Positions 35,801 through 50,077 of a stretch of DNA of 64,000 bases are shown here, one piece after another; within the stretch, counting starts at the first letter, position 1; the number at the start of each line of letters is the position of its first letter. The stretch spans positions 185,643 through 249,642 of the forward strand of contig JAODUO010001172.1 in NCBI GenBank assembly GCA_025642075.2, in the 5' to 3' direction. The DNA comes from Ridgeia piscesae. Its lineage: Eukaryota; Annelida; Polychaeta; Sabellida; Siboglinidae. The notes below the pieces were generated by a model that did no database searches, was not told the DNA's origin, and saw only the letters and a list, made by a program, of their open reading frames with translations. A program made the translations under genes and the position numbers.

Positions 35801-36886
35801 CTGACCACAATAACATTCAAGACTACTTTGTAAGATTCAAGAATTTCATGACTTTGATCCAATAAAATCCAAGAATTCCCATGACTTTCAAGGCTCCGTA
35901 TGGGTACTATGATTTGATATTTGACTTGCCTTGGTTAGACATGGGCGACTGTATCCGAGCCTGTGGGTCAAGTTGACTGGAAGGGGTTCGCTGTGGCATA
36001 GGGCTTCCCGTCTGGTTTCCTGCAATCGAATGTCATCTTACGTGGCTATTCATGGGGAGTCATGGTTTATTAATTGTCTTATATCTTACAGACATCCTTC
36101 CCGCAAACATATTTGAACCACATGGGAGAAACAGATACATTTTAACTGCTCTATAAAAAACAGTATACTGTCATTACAGAATGAGCTGTTTGACGTGTTG
36201 GGGGATTTCCCTGTTGTGAAGATCACATACCAGGCGTAATGTTCAACTGGGACCGTGTCAAAACTCAGCTTGACTGTAGCATTTGCGCAGATGCTACCTG
36301 CCTACAAGAACTCTGTCATAAATAAGTATTTTACACACAATGAATCTTGAAATCAAATGCTAATCATTAAACACACTGCTGGATGTAAAACACAAAATCC
36401 AGTCCTTACGACTGCTTAAATTGCTTGATTCCCCGGCAAATCAGTTGAAATGAACACCATCTCAATTTCTCTCAAGATTGTAAACAGCAGCAAGAAGATT
36501 TGAACCATGAATATTAACGATTCTCTTAAAAATTCTTATGAATTCTTTTCAAATACAAGACGTCTCTTTTTAAGTCACCATCTTTGCACACACGCATAAA
36601 AAGAAACTTACCAGTTACAGAAGCTGGGGTATTTGAACGTGATCCCGTTGAGCCTACAGGCGAGGGTATGTGTCGGAGGGCTTGGAGGCCGGGGTGCTGG
36701 GGTCCTGGTGTCGTGGGGGTTGGGGTAGCACGTGAACTTGTAGCTATACTACTGTTGCTCTTCTCCGAGTTCGCATCTTCTATGCTGCCCGGATTTGTGG
36801 CATCCTACAACAGCAAACAGTTACACTTACAGACAGCTGTGACCAAGCATTTGTGTAGGAGCTATGTTCAAACACCAACATGTCCT

Positions 36887-36938
<52 letters not shown>

Positions 36939-39900
36939 TTGCGTGCGTGCGTGCGTGCGTGCATGTGTTTGTATGTGCATGCAGCCAATTCAGTCTAAAC
37001 ATGCAGAGTGAGTGAATACAAAATGTTTCCCATAAATTTACAGTCAAACATCTACCTCTACTAAAAATAAATTTGCCAGTCAAAAAAGCAGGCGAATGGA
37101 TCTATGTCCACGACAATGTGATCAGCACAAAACCTTTTTGTTATTCATTTACCATTCTGACTTCTACGGAAGCATTATCATGCTGCATAACTGTGAAAGA
37201 TAGCTTTATGCAGATACTCCTCCACCTGTCATTTTGACAAGCTAAAACCCCTATGGGCGCGCAGAAATATCACTGGAAATAAGGAAAACAAATAACAAAA
37301 ATTATCTCCCAAAATCATATAAGTATTGTCAGTTACGGTTTGAAAATGTGTGTCACACGTTTGATTGTACTTGATTTTAAGGTCATAATCACATAGCTCG
37401 ACTGGCTTGTGTAATGTGGCAAAGAGGATTCAAATTCAGATGATCTCGACAACAAACACAAGATTTGTAGTTAAGATCAACAATGTTTTTATCTGTGCCA
37501 GAACCCTGAAGTATTTTTAACCTAATGGCAGTATTGGCATGTACACAATCAGATGATCAGTTGTTTCTTTCATTCACCATAGTGGTTGTTACAGTGGATT
37601 GAGAATGGCTGTACATATTCACAGTGAAGTAAAACGTAATGCTGAATGTGCCATGTGCAAAAATGCACTGGCCCTCGCAGCCCATAATGACACATTGTTG
37701 TCAACAAAGTAATGATTACTGCCAATTCAGAGCTATAATAAAAGAACCTATCTGTGCAATGTGTGCATCATCATTGTTTTTTAACTAACATGCAGACCTC
37801 ATTTTAATCAATAAATATGTGCCTATTTGGGATATATTTTTAACTAATGGCCAAACCAAAGACATGGAATATACTGTTCACGACTTCAAGATTTAGTTAT
37901 TTTGTAAGAAATTAACTTACTTTGGAGTAAGTTCATTTCTTACAAAACAAACCAAAGATATTTGAATCATAATTAGTGAAATTATACCATGAATAATGAT
38001 TAAGAATGTTCCACTGATTTCCAGTTTTCTGTTCAAGACCGTAATATATTGCTAAAATAAAAAAATTGCATATTAGCTATTCAATTTGACTCAAAATAGT
38101 TACACAATACTCGAACTGTTATCTACTTGACTAAAATAATATAACTATTCAAATTAGCAACTCTCATATTTGGATATTTAAATAACATAATTAATGTAGC
38201 AATTTCATTGACTACAGATTTAAAATAATTACATAATAATATACCAATGCTCACCTGTGTAACAAAAACATATAATTGACTAAACTGACAGATAAATTAA
38301 ACAAGGCAGAGATAGTGAGAGGACCAAGTGCCCTTACCACACGCCACCCGAGTGAGACTCAGGAAACATGCCCAAAACAAGTCATGAATACGCAAATAAG
38401 AATGTGAGTTTCAGACATTTTGAATTTCATGAATGCCAAATTCCCATCTTCAGATTCGGATGCGAAGTTCAGCCAGTGGATATCCAGCCAGAGTCGAAGA
38501 AATCACGCAGGGTGTAACTATAAGATCCCGGCCTTTGTTGCCAGCACAAAGCCTGGCCAGTGGCTGGCGTGACACACAATGAATGGGTCAACCACAACAC
38601 AATACCTGCAGAGAACAGCTGCCAATCAACCAAAGTGAATATGTGGTCACACTGCATGTGTCACTGCAGTCAAGAAGGCATTGTACTGACCCCGAGCTTG
38701 AGGCAGTCACATCTTCTCCTGCTGCCCTAGTCAGTGTTCAAGTACTTCCTATCCAGTCTGAACCCAGAGCCAGCACAGGGCAGAGCCAACACACCACACA
38801 CAAACAGCCAGTCCTGTTTAAACACAGCCACTCTGAGCTGCACTGCATATCTAAATATAGCGCACCCAGCCAGCTCCACCATTGACAGCAGTAATAGTCC
38901 CTGTAGCAATACCTTTTTACCAGTTCACACAGCCACCCAACTTACAACAGTCCGCACCACAATGCAGGAGCAGCATTAGCCAACCATGAACAGCAACAAA
39001 ATTGCCATGCTGTAGCCACACTCCTACTCACACACACCTGACAGGAGAGCTGTATAATGAGGGGAGTGTGGTAACTAGAGTAGCTGGCCTAGCAGTGTGG
39101 CTGGCTGGCCCACAGCTCAGGCAGTGTGCAGGCTAGGTCAGTACAGGATATCAGCAGCACAGCAGCAGGGAGAGACAGCTGGCTGTGGGAAACTGCCTGC
39201 ATACAGTGACACACATTGCCTAGCTAAGGCAGGCAGGCAGGCAGGCAGGCCAGGCCGCACAGTTTCTGCTGTAAAGCAGCAACACTCACTGGTGGAAAAC
39301 AACTCATTGTGCATGTATTTATTTATTTATGCCTGGCAACCTGTGGGAATAGGCAGACTGCTCTGGTTGGTCGCACTTGACTGGCCACGACCAGTAATAC
39401 CAGCCTGGCTTTGTGTATGGTCCAACCATCAGGCCGCCTCGTTTATCAAGCCATGTGGCACAGGCAGACACAAGCAGTCAGTTGTGGCTGTCACATGCAA
39501 GTCGCATACCAACTACATGACATGCTCCTCGTCTCTACTGCACACACTGGTGTGTCCACTGACCACGTCTAGTTACTGCCACGTTACATTCGAATCTAAC
39601 ACAAAACTGAATCACCATATTAAATTGGATTCAGTAAGTCATGTATTCAGTAAGAAATTAACTTACTTTGGAGCCTACTTTGGAACATATTTCATAAAAA
39701 TTATGTAATTGTTTTGTTGTCTATCCAGCTATCATAAACTGTGACCCTGGTTCCCAAGGCTTGTAACCTGATCACGAGACAAAAACAAAAACAACTGTGC
39801 AAGTTCATTCAAGCTCCGCCTATTCCTAATAAAAAAGACTAAGATTTAAAATGTCTCAACATTCCTTTAACGTCAAGAATTGAGTAAACTTCACTGGACA

Positions 39901-42900
39901 TCCAACGATGCCAAAAATTCCTTTGTTTCAACCAATGGGGTGATGATAGAAAATTTCGGAGGAAAACAAAATGAATAGCAGGGTTTTGTTTAAATAATCC
40001 TAAAATCACAAGCCAACCCAAAACACTAATGTATTGCCGGTATGATAATTAATTAAACATAGAAACAAAAGGTGAACAAAGTCTGCTAACTGCAACAATG
40101 TTAATTCCAGTATAATAACGACCTTTAAAGCAGCATGTATTTTTATTCACATTTCTTTGTTATTAGAAATTCGCCAAGTCATTCAAACAAAAGAAACGAA
40201 ATAATAACTCTCTGATTTATCCATGATTTAAATCTAAGTAATCTTTGCATGAAATGGAAACTCCACTGAGCACAAGTATACTGGATCACACTCCCACTGG
40301 CCACCAAGTGAAGCCGCCATTAGCATAAAAGTAGTTCCGGTCATGTGCAGCATGAGGCCAGCCAGCAGAGTTGGGTGAAGGCTCAGTCATAGATACAGGA
40401 CTGAGCTACACACAGCTCTAGGATCTCTGCCCTTGCAAACACACACACACAAACATATCCAATACAACAGGGCAGCTTATCATTATTACTGTCTCTCCAT
40501 GCGAACATCCTATTCTCATTCCCATATTCCCCTAATAAGAGAACACACAATGCCGACATTATCTAGCCACCAAAAACAACCCCAACATTGGCAACAGTGC
40601 AAGGCAGTTAATGTGCACACTAAGAGATGGCAGAAATCTCGAGCAAGTTTTCAGCTTGGCCATATCCACGTGTTCTAGTGCCCGTGACTTAGCCGGGCAC
40701 GGCTGCAGTAGAAGTAAGCAGCCGTAATTCAGTGTCAGGACAGGAAAATCAATACCCCAGCAGTACAACCAGTGGCGTGGTTATCAATTCCTTCCAAGCG
40801 TGGGCCTGCAGTGCACGTAAAACCAAGGTTGGGGGTCACACACAGATTTTACATAATCAATTTTTCCCCATCTTTTTCAATGCCCATACATATACACACA
40901 TGCCACAAAAGCAACTTATTTGCAGCTGATAAAATATTTTTGATCCAAGTCCGAGCAGGATATGAATCCAATAATTGACACAAACGAAGCATTGTACAGC
41001 CACTAACAGTGGCCATGAAGTTACAATCATGTAGAAAAACACATGCCATAAACTACGCTAATTTCCGTGCAGATTGTAGTGTAGGCCCCAGTGTGCCACG
41101 TTAATGACAGTAATATTGCAATTAGGAGAATTAAAACAACGAAGTATTCTGTGGCGTGAATACTAAGTGCACAGAATAGTTGTGACAATCTTCTTGAAAC
41201 ATCGCTGCAATTATCCATATGGTGGAGTGGGGGGGGTGGGGTACCCACTAGAAAACGTAATTTGTTTTACTTTTAACAAGATTGTCATCCATAGTAAAAC
41301 TTCATGTTTGGCCAAGCAGATGAGGATGTCATTGATGTGACAAGTGTCAAACAAATTATCAACAGAATATACACCCATGTTCTTTGACATGTCCAAAAAA
41401 TTATCAACCGAATATGCACCCATGTTCTTTGAAGTTTGCCAACTACCTTTTCCACAGGTGAAAAATATCCTGACGTATTTTATTACTGCTGATAATTAAC
41501 TGTCTATCAAGCAACGTTATGGTTTAGTTGCACTGATTATATATAATCCACCAATCCACCAAGCCAATGACACTGATTTTGTCTTCATTCCTACACAGTC
41601 ATTGCTGTACTGAAATATAAAATGAAAATATGTTCTATCCTTAAACAGTGTTAGTAGATCTTCATTAAATAATATAAGTTATTGTGTAGTCCAGTGTATT
41701 TATTACACTACAAAAAGGTGCATGAATGAAACATGTAATCGTAGTAAGTATATGATATCCACTTGGTAACAGCAAGGAAACTCAGTAACAGTAGATTATG
41801 ATGGCTGATAGCATAATTTCAAACACTACTGGATAGCTAGAATTACTGTAATAAGAACGAAAGAAACACAAATGAAAACAATACATATTTTCATGAAACT
41901 AAGTAAATAAAGATAAGCTGTTTTGCAGTTTTTACTGTGCAAAAGACTGACTATATTTCAACGTGTTAAAATAAAATTCTTTGTCCGTTTTCTAAATGCT
42001 GTGTCCACGTGTTTGGGGTTTACACCATGCCTGTCTTTTCCAGTATATTTTGTTCGTTGTTTTTACCCCATTTTCCCCCTACAACCAGACATTAACCCCC
42101 TCTCCCCCACCTGTCATACCCCAATCCTAGGATCACCCCAGTTAAGGGGGAAGACGTCCTCAGTCGGTTCTCAATGCCACACAAAGCACTGCAGCACAGA
42201 GCGCCTGCATAATGGCCACAGCAAGAAACAGACTGGCTGAACCCCTAAATTACTCACACCTTTATCTCGCTGCCTAGCAACCAACCCCACTAGCGCTGAT
42301 GTCGCTGAACCGAAACACACGCAGGTGAAACGGCTAACAATCAGATGGGTGGGTGGAACCCTGTAAAGGGTCGCTTCGGCAATACTGAAAATGCAGCCAG
42401 AGGCATGGCAGAAAGGGGACGGATGTTCCCGCCGAGGGAACCCGCGGGGATGTGATCGTGGGAATAATGAATGCTACACTTAGTCATGTGGCAGGCAGCC
42501 GAAGCAGAAAGAGGCAGCTGCTAGAGCAGTGTGGGACCGGGTGGCCAGGCAGCCACTAGCACTGGCTGCCTCAGTTGTGCCTGAAGGCTGCTGTAGGAGA
42601 GAGAGTCAGTCAATGCCTGTGATCTGACAGCTACTGCAGCCAGGCCTGCAGCACAAACCAGTCACTCCCTTATACAGGGAACACTGGAGACAGCCATCTC
42701 ACTCCCAAACAAACGTCTGGTCCGTGCTTGGCCGACACGCATGGACGCACACGCAACAGTGTCTTTATGTAACCAGCGGCGTTCATCAGATATCATTTGA
42801 ACGCTATCAACTGTTTTCCCGCGGAAATCAGAACCAGAATGTGGGGAGGGTTCTGTGTGGAATAACGACGAGACTGCGGGAACCAGTTGGGTTGACAAGA

Positions 42901-45900
42901 GGTGTTTGTGGAGAAGAAATGTCAGCGGTTGCGTCAATTCTGGCCTTGACACAGTACAGCCTGGGTGACAGATGTGAGTCAGTGTCATCACTTCCTGTGT
43001 GGCTGCCACACACACAACAGGAAACACCCGGCAGACAATAACACGAGCACACAATGGCACTGACGTTACATACGTGCACACACATGTATAAATACAAAAC
43101 ATGCATTGTGTTGCAAACTTAACTGAGAATTACAGGGACACTATGGTATTAATGCTAAAATACAGTATTCTTATTATATATTCATCTATAACCACCAACT
43201 GAAAACCTTCTAAGATAGCACAACTTATGAGATTGAGAAGGACAGAGCAGTGTGACACCAAAGGTGGCCGAAACATTGTGAAATAATTACCAAGAGCTGT
43301 ATGCTCTTACAAACAAATCCAATCATGATAATACACCAATGTCTACACCAGCCGTTTACTTGCAGAAACAATGAACAATGATAGCACCAACATCAGAAAA
43401 TATTAATGACACACACACATGGCATTAAGCCTCAGTTTCATGCCACATTTTTCAATCATGGTAAGCTAATTGTTAATTACTGCTGGATGTGACCATTTCT
43501 CTATGAATGCTTACAACAAATCAAATACATAATTAATTTACTTACTCAGCGGCTAGTGCTAGTGGCTGGCCTTAATTAAATGCATAGATCTAACAGACAA
43601 CAAAGACATGCTTGTTTTTAGTAGTTTCAGTGTCTGTCTCTGGTTTGTGTACTAATATTTATTGTACTTAAGATTGTTACCCCTTCCATTCCGTCCTTTC
43701 TACAATACTTCACCCACCTAGACTGGCAATGTTCTCCCTGCCGGCCTTTCACCTTGCTATTTATTGACCTCACCTGTCCATCTTAAACAGGTCAGCCTTT
43801 CCACCATCCTTCTGTTTCCCATACTATGTGTCAATTTCTCCGACTGTTTCTCTGTACGTCTCAATCTGCCCAACTACTTTTATTTTCATGTTTCTTAATT
43901 TCAAATTTTCAATTGAACCCCACACTGAGAACCCTCGCTATGGTTTCTGGAAAGGGTGATGTAACCGTTGTTCTTAACCCACTAGCATGTAAGCAGATAA
44001 CGAGATATAAGTGCCATTAGACCAATTACCCAACCACTGGCTTCCACGGCCCAACCCAACTCCAGCCACAGGCTTTGCAGTAATGTAATTTTCTCAAGTT
44101 TTGAATCGACACATGAGCCGCAAATAATATCTGCTTAATGTTATTAAAATGCAGATCCTGACACTTAAAACACCAGGGTAAGCCTCAATGAATGAGAACA
44201 TCTTCGTTTCTCACCCGCCACCCAAACGTTGCCTACAATTTTGTATTCGCTGGTAAAATATGAACACTGTGTACCATTCTGTCCACAGTCGCATTAACAA
44301 CGTGAGTTTGCTGACCCACGCGGTGGCAGTCGAGCCAGTACAATTACAATGCTGCGAGGCCAGGCATAGCGGAAAAGTCTGATTAGACAGGTGCGGCCAG
44401 TAGATGCTTCATAGGCCGCATGCGACAAGGTGGAAACAACAGCTCTTGAGACATTGGATTAATTACTCAAGGAACCACACGTCCACTGGTGGAATCAACC
44501 CTCCTCTCAACACAATACATTTCATTTCTGTCAGGCCTATTCTGTTTTAACAGTACTGGGGACAGTTTCACCAATATAATGAGCCCAAAAGGAAATCCAT
44601 TACTAAACAGAATCCGTTGTAACATTTGAGGGCTTTTTGAAAATGCAAAAATCTATATTGTAGAGAACAATATTTGTCACACTGGCCGGATTGTCGGTTT
44701 CGTGTCCTATCCCAGTTTTCACTTACAAAAGGTCACTGTTCAGAAATAAAATTAATGCTAGAGAAAAACTCATTTCATCAGCGTAGATATATGTTAGTTA
44801 AACAGCCCAATTTTCCCAAAATATTCTACCAAATGAACATGTTTGCTAGAAAATGTGTGTATACATGCCCAAGATAGGTCTCTCTAAAGGTTGTGGATAA
44901 CTAATGCTCAATCACCCTCTAGTGATCACAAATTTGTTATTTGGTAATGAAACAGCATAATTTAACGATGCACATCGTTCAGTGCTACACAGTCCCCTCC
45001 ATCATTGGTAAATAACAACAGCGCAGGACCTAGAAATATTATTTAATTTAATCTTGTTATCAGTACAAATTTATTAAAGACATAAAAACGGCAGATCTAA
45101 TTAATAATTCATCACCCACAATTCCCTAGTAAGTGTCGCAAGTACACGGCTTGGAGATCTTCGAGTAAATCTATCCGTAAGATATCTCCACGGCTTTTCC
45201 CAGTGCCTGTTCACAATATTTACTCAACCATACGAGTGAAGGCAAATTGCCTGCAATCATTAACAAGATTGGCGGAGGTGACAGGGTGCATACCCTCCCA
45301 CCCTTCCTCCTGCCACAGGGCGCAAGGGTGTTACTGTCGTACCAGGAGCTATGTGCATTCAGGTGGAACAGGAGGTGACAAAGAACAACATACAAAAAAC
45401 TTCACACAGGTGTCATCTACTAGTTTTACACCTAGTTAGAATACTGTGTGTCGGTCAGCCGCATTAAACACTGCTTTCACAGTTGCAACTGTTTACCAAT
45501 CTCATTTGCATGACTTTTATTTACATCTATGAAATCATAATTGTAAAAAAGTTTTAACTAGGCCCATTCAAGATATAGCGAAGATGGCAAATCAATTCAG
45601 CATTCAGCAATAAAATATGGACACCAGGAACATTTTCCAATTGGTCATTTTAGAACAGACCGGCGTTTCGTGGCAGCATACGACCCTAGTCCATTGTCAT
45701 AGAATATGAATCCAGTGGAAAATGAAGTTCCGATACCTGAAACAGCTTCAAACTGTGCCTATAACATTTAGAATAAAATGTATAACAGTACATCATGTGT
45801 ACTCAGTACACTGAAAACAATTAGCATATAATTTTATGTATAAAACAACTGTTTGTGAAGCAGTGAGACACAATATGACGGTGAAGTTGGTGACACCCTG

Positions 45901-48900
45901 CCTTCTCTCTGAGCAAGGTCAAAACACAGCCTGTGAAGGTAGTTTTTTCTGTCTGCTGCCAATAAAAGGACACCCAACCCAAGGCCTTGTGTCATGTTAT
46001 GACAGCTGAGGCGTTTGACCTTTTGTTGGTGGAGGATTGAGTTCATCCAAGTGGAGACTGGCAAGGACATCCTGGTAAGTACAAACATTTTGCTATAGCC
46101 GTGGGGGTCAACCCGCTATTTTTAATAAGACAATTTAAAAGATGTGTAGTGTTATATTATTCTAATGTTTTAACTGCACAAATGTGGTGTGTTCTAACAA
46201 AATGAGTCGTATGTCAGTCAGTCAATTTAATTTTGAGAAAACACTGTATAAACATGCAACAATGATTTTCAACAATTTTGACTTTTTGTCGGCGAAGTAT
46301 AAATTAATAATTTTTGGTCAATTGGCAATACTTTTTTCTCATTTGTATTACTATTTTTATAGCCTATTTAGAAAGACTACGTAACAATTCACACATGAAT
46401 TTTGTAAAACAGAATCACTAAATCGCACTTGTTTTGAGTCGCATTCTTCGAGGTTTCCCTCAAACGCATTGCGGACATATTTGGTACTACTGGAAAGCCC
46501 AGAAAGCTATCTTTCCGATTCTTGTAGCAGGAATCCCTACTGAGGTCAACTTTAGCCAACTGCAGCACCTATCTAAAAGGGCTATCTCTAAACAAACGTC
46601 ACAGAACACAGGGTGGGGCTGCTAATAGGCTCCTGATTGGCTTAGAGCTGTGAGCACTTGCTAACTGTAACCAAGCGTGATTGATTGGGTCGCTGCCAAT
46701 ATATAGAACTTCTTTCTAATAATGCGACTTACTCAATTTTTTCTCTCATTTCGTTAGAACATATCACAAATGTATTTTATTTAATCACACTTTAGTTGAC
46801 AGTTATAAAATCCTATTGTTTAACATAAAAGTAGTGGAACAAAACATTAAATTAATTTGTTTAGTGAATTACCTAAATAAAAAGCAGGTGATTAAACGCA
46901 TTTACCTTCAGAAAGCAAACGTTTACCATTATAACTTATGGCTTAAGTAATCTCAAAGAATTAAACAAAAACAGGAATCTATTCATTCAGTCCCCATAAC
47001 AGTAAGTGCAACGACAAACAACAAGAAATCATCCATTTTATTTCATGTGCTGCCACCTACCAATTAATCAGTTCAGCCAAATTAACATATCATTGTAAAT
47101 TATGAACATACATTTATTAATGCGAATCAGCACGCTGCTTAACAAAAGATGTCCAACAATCGCCACGGCCCGGTCAACTAGTTCTACCAACAGATACTTG
47201 GCATTCAGAGTCTGGATGATTCATCTCAACATAAAATATCTGGTGCACAATTTATGATCCCTGCCATTGTGTAAGTGTGATCTTGTTGGACGTGAGTTGA
47301 TGGTGTGTCTGCAAGAGTTCACTAAGCCTAGTTTGTCTCTCTAACTACTAACTGTGCGCGTAATGCAAATATGCCACTTTTTAGCTGATAGTGTTTCCCC
47401 TGCTATATGATGAGTGGGGCCATCTCACTGTTTTTCTAAGCAAACTCGCCCAAAATATGCTGAAATTGCCATCTCATAGCTATTTCCTGCTATAAACATG
47501 TTTACATGCTGTGCTGCATGTTAGTTATGCATTTGTTTCCCGTCCACGTAACAGTGAGTAAGTTAAATCACACATTCGGAATGCACCATTTTGAAGGTAG
47601 TCTTTCAGTCAGGCTTCTATACCAGCCTAGAGTCACATTAGCCCATCCTACCACATCACCCATTGTTTTACTCAGATAGATAATTATTATATTAATGCGG
47701 AAATCTGTACAAATCAATTTTTACTGGTTAATCGTCAAACAACATCATCATTTAATTTGTTTTCCATACCGTCCACCATAAAATATGTATAACTCGGTAG
47801 TTTTAACATTTAAAAGAGGTTCCATCACCCAGACCAATTCAATGACCTACATTAATTTAACATTGCTTCTTCTCAGCGGTTAATCCCAGCATGACACTAA
47901 ATTTGCAGCAGGTGCAAACATGACTTCCTTGGTAGCCTAGAGGTGCTACATACCTGTAAGAATGTTCAATACATGGTACATAAACTACACACACAGGTCC
48001 TGGGTGTGAGATCAGCAGGTGGAATCTGGCACCAGGAGGTGAGGTGCATTCACCAGGAAATGTGTACGGGAAAAAGTAACCAAACAAGGCCAAATAATTT
48101 GTCAACTATAGGGTATATTTACATACTCTGCATTTTGTATGTGAAATGAAATGAAATTCACCCAGTTTGTGCAGATTACAATCAGCGGAATGTTAGTGAA
48201 GTGGTATATTTCGGCACTAAGCAGCATATTATGATTGTATTCTAAATAAAGTACAAGCATTATGCAGTCATATCTCGTTTATTTGGTCTTCAACAAGCCT
48301 GTTGTTTTGCGATCGGATCCTCACACGTTTGTGTGACAATCATCCTGAATATCATGTAATACTAATAAGGTGTCTTGTTAATCCACGTTTAATTTATCTG
48401 ACCAAAAACTTTGGAACCAAACTGTGTGGCTAAACGAGACATGACTGTACTTGGCACCTCGGAGAGAAATCGCATCAGTGAACCTGGATGATTATCCATA
48501 CCCACTGGTTTACTACACGTACTCGAAATGAGTTTGCAGTGCAAACTGGGAAGTATTGATTGGGTCTCGTGAGATTAGTGCAGCCGATTGCTAAAATATT
48601 CACGAGTTGTTTTTCATGCGTGCTTTGAAGTGACGACATGTTATTTTGTACGAAATGTTCACTCCCTCTAGGAAATGCTTGCTCTCTCTTTGACATATTT
48701 ACTCCCCCCAAATAAAGTATCAATGCACCTGCTTAGTAAGCACCTCAGTGCTACGTAAGAAAGTACAAATGGCAGTTTACAATCCGAGATATTCTAAATA
48801 AAGCATATTTATACAATTCCTTTTATCTTTTAACCCATTTTATCCGGAATACGATTCTAGTCGTAATTTGCACTTGGCACGGCTTCCGTGCACTCGTTTT

Positions 48901-50033
48901 GGAATCCCATTGGCTGGTTAACACAGAATGACGTCAGTATATCGGGATCATTAGGAAACCCATATTTTTCAACCAATCACTGCCGTTCTTTGGGTATTTG
49001 CAGTACAATGCGGATACCCCCAAGCTAAAGTCAAATCAAAGATGGCATAGAGTCGCAAAGACTGTTAAATGTTAACGTATTTTGAAGGATAACTGCTAAT
49101 TTATTTCATACTGGTGATGATAAGAAGGCAGACAAGTGGATAGACAATATAAGATGGACAGTCATGGTATTTGATGCGACATTTTTCTGTGAAGACATAC
49201 TTTGAAGCCATCGTAGTTGTAAGAAATGAGCCACAAAATTATACATCGTTGACAGAAAATACTTCACAAATTTGCATAATTCCGCTCAGCGTCAACACAG
49301 GTTGGCAATTCAATCGACTGACATGGGATGGGGTATTACAATTTTTTTAACATAATCAGATTATTATCCAAGATATCTGGACAAGTTGTATGCTTTTGTT
49401 TTCAGCAGAGAGTAATGCATAAAATGAACTCAACTTGCTCCTTGACATGTTGCTTCCTTCATGGCGAAAATGTCAGGTGAAAAGTAATGTGACAAACCTC
49501 AACATAGGTTTGAATTTATTATATGCCACATAAAATAAAAATTATATATGATAAAACTATGAGTTTGTTGATGCGACTTGATAGTATATTTTATCTACTT
49601 TCTAAAGGTATATCACATTTAAACATTGATTGAGAAATAATAAAGTTATGTCCATTTTAAATGAAGGCCTGTCATTTTTTTTAATGCCGACAGAATGATT
49701 TGAGGAAATGATCAGGAACTGGCTGCAACTCGTCTGCACTAGCTTCAGGATAAAATGGGTTAATTCAACAATTTGGTTCACAATTTGAGCAGAAAGATCA
49801 TAAATAACCTTTAAAATATAAGGCCTTATGGTTAATACTAATACTAGGGTGCATCACATAAAAGTGAGGATGTACAGGGCATGTGCAGACCTGCCACGTT
49901 AACACTGTATAGAGGTACTTCTTGTGAACAACTTGCATCTTTCTGAACTTCAAACAACTGAAATATTTCCCACAAAATGTAGCTAGAAACGTTTCTAACG
50001 AAACTTAGCAGACATGTTAGTGATCTTGGTAAG

Positions 50034-50077
<44 letters not shown>

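Noticed and set aside
39097..39708. 203-codon + strand ORF in the ARID1 intron
   Set aside because: No domain, no splice or promoter support; composition looks non-coding. Mentioned only as part of the G+C-richer segment.
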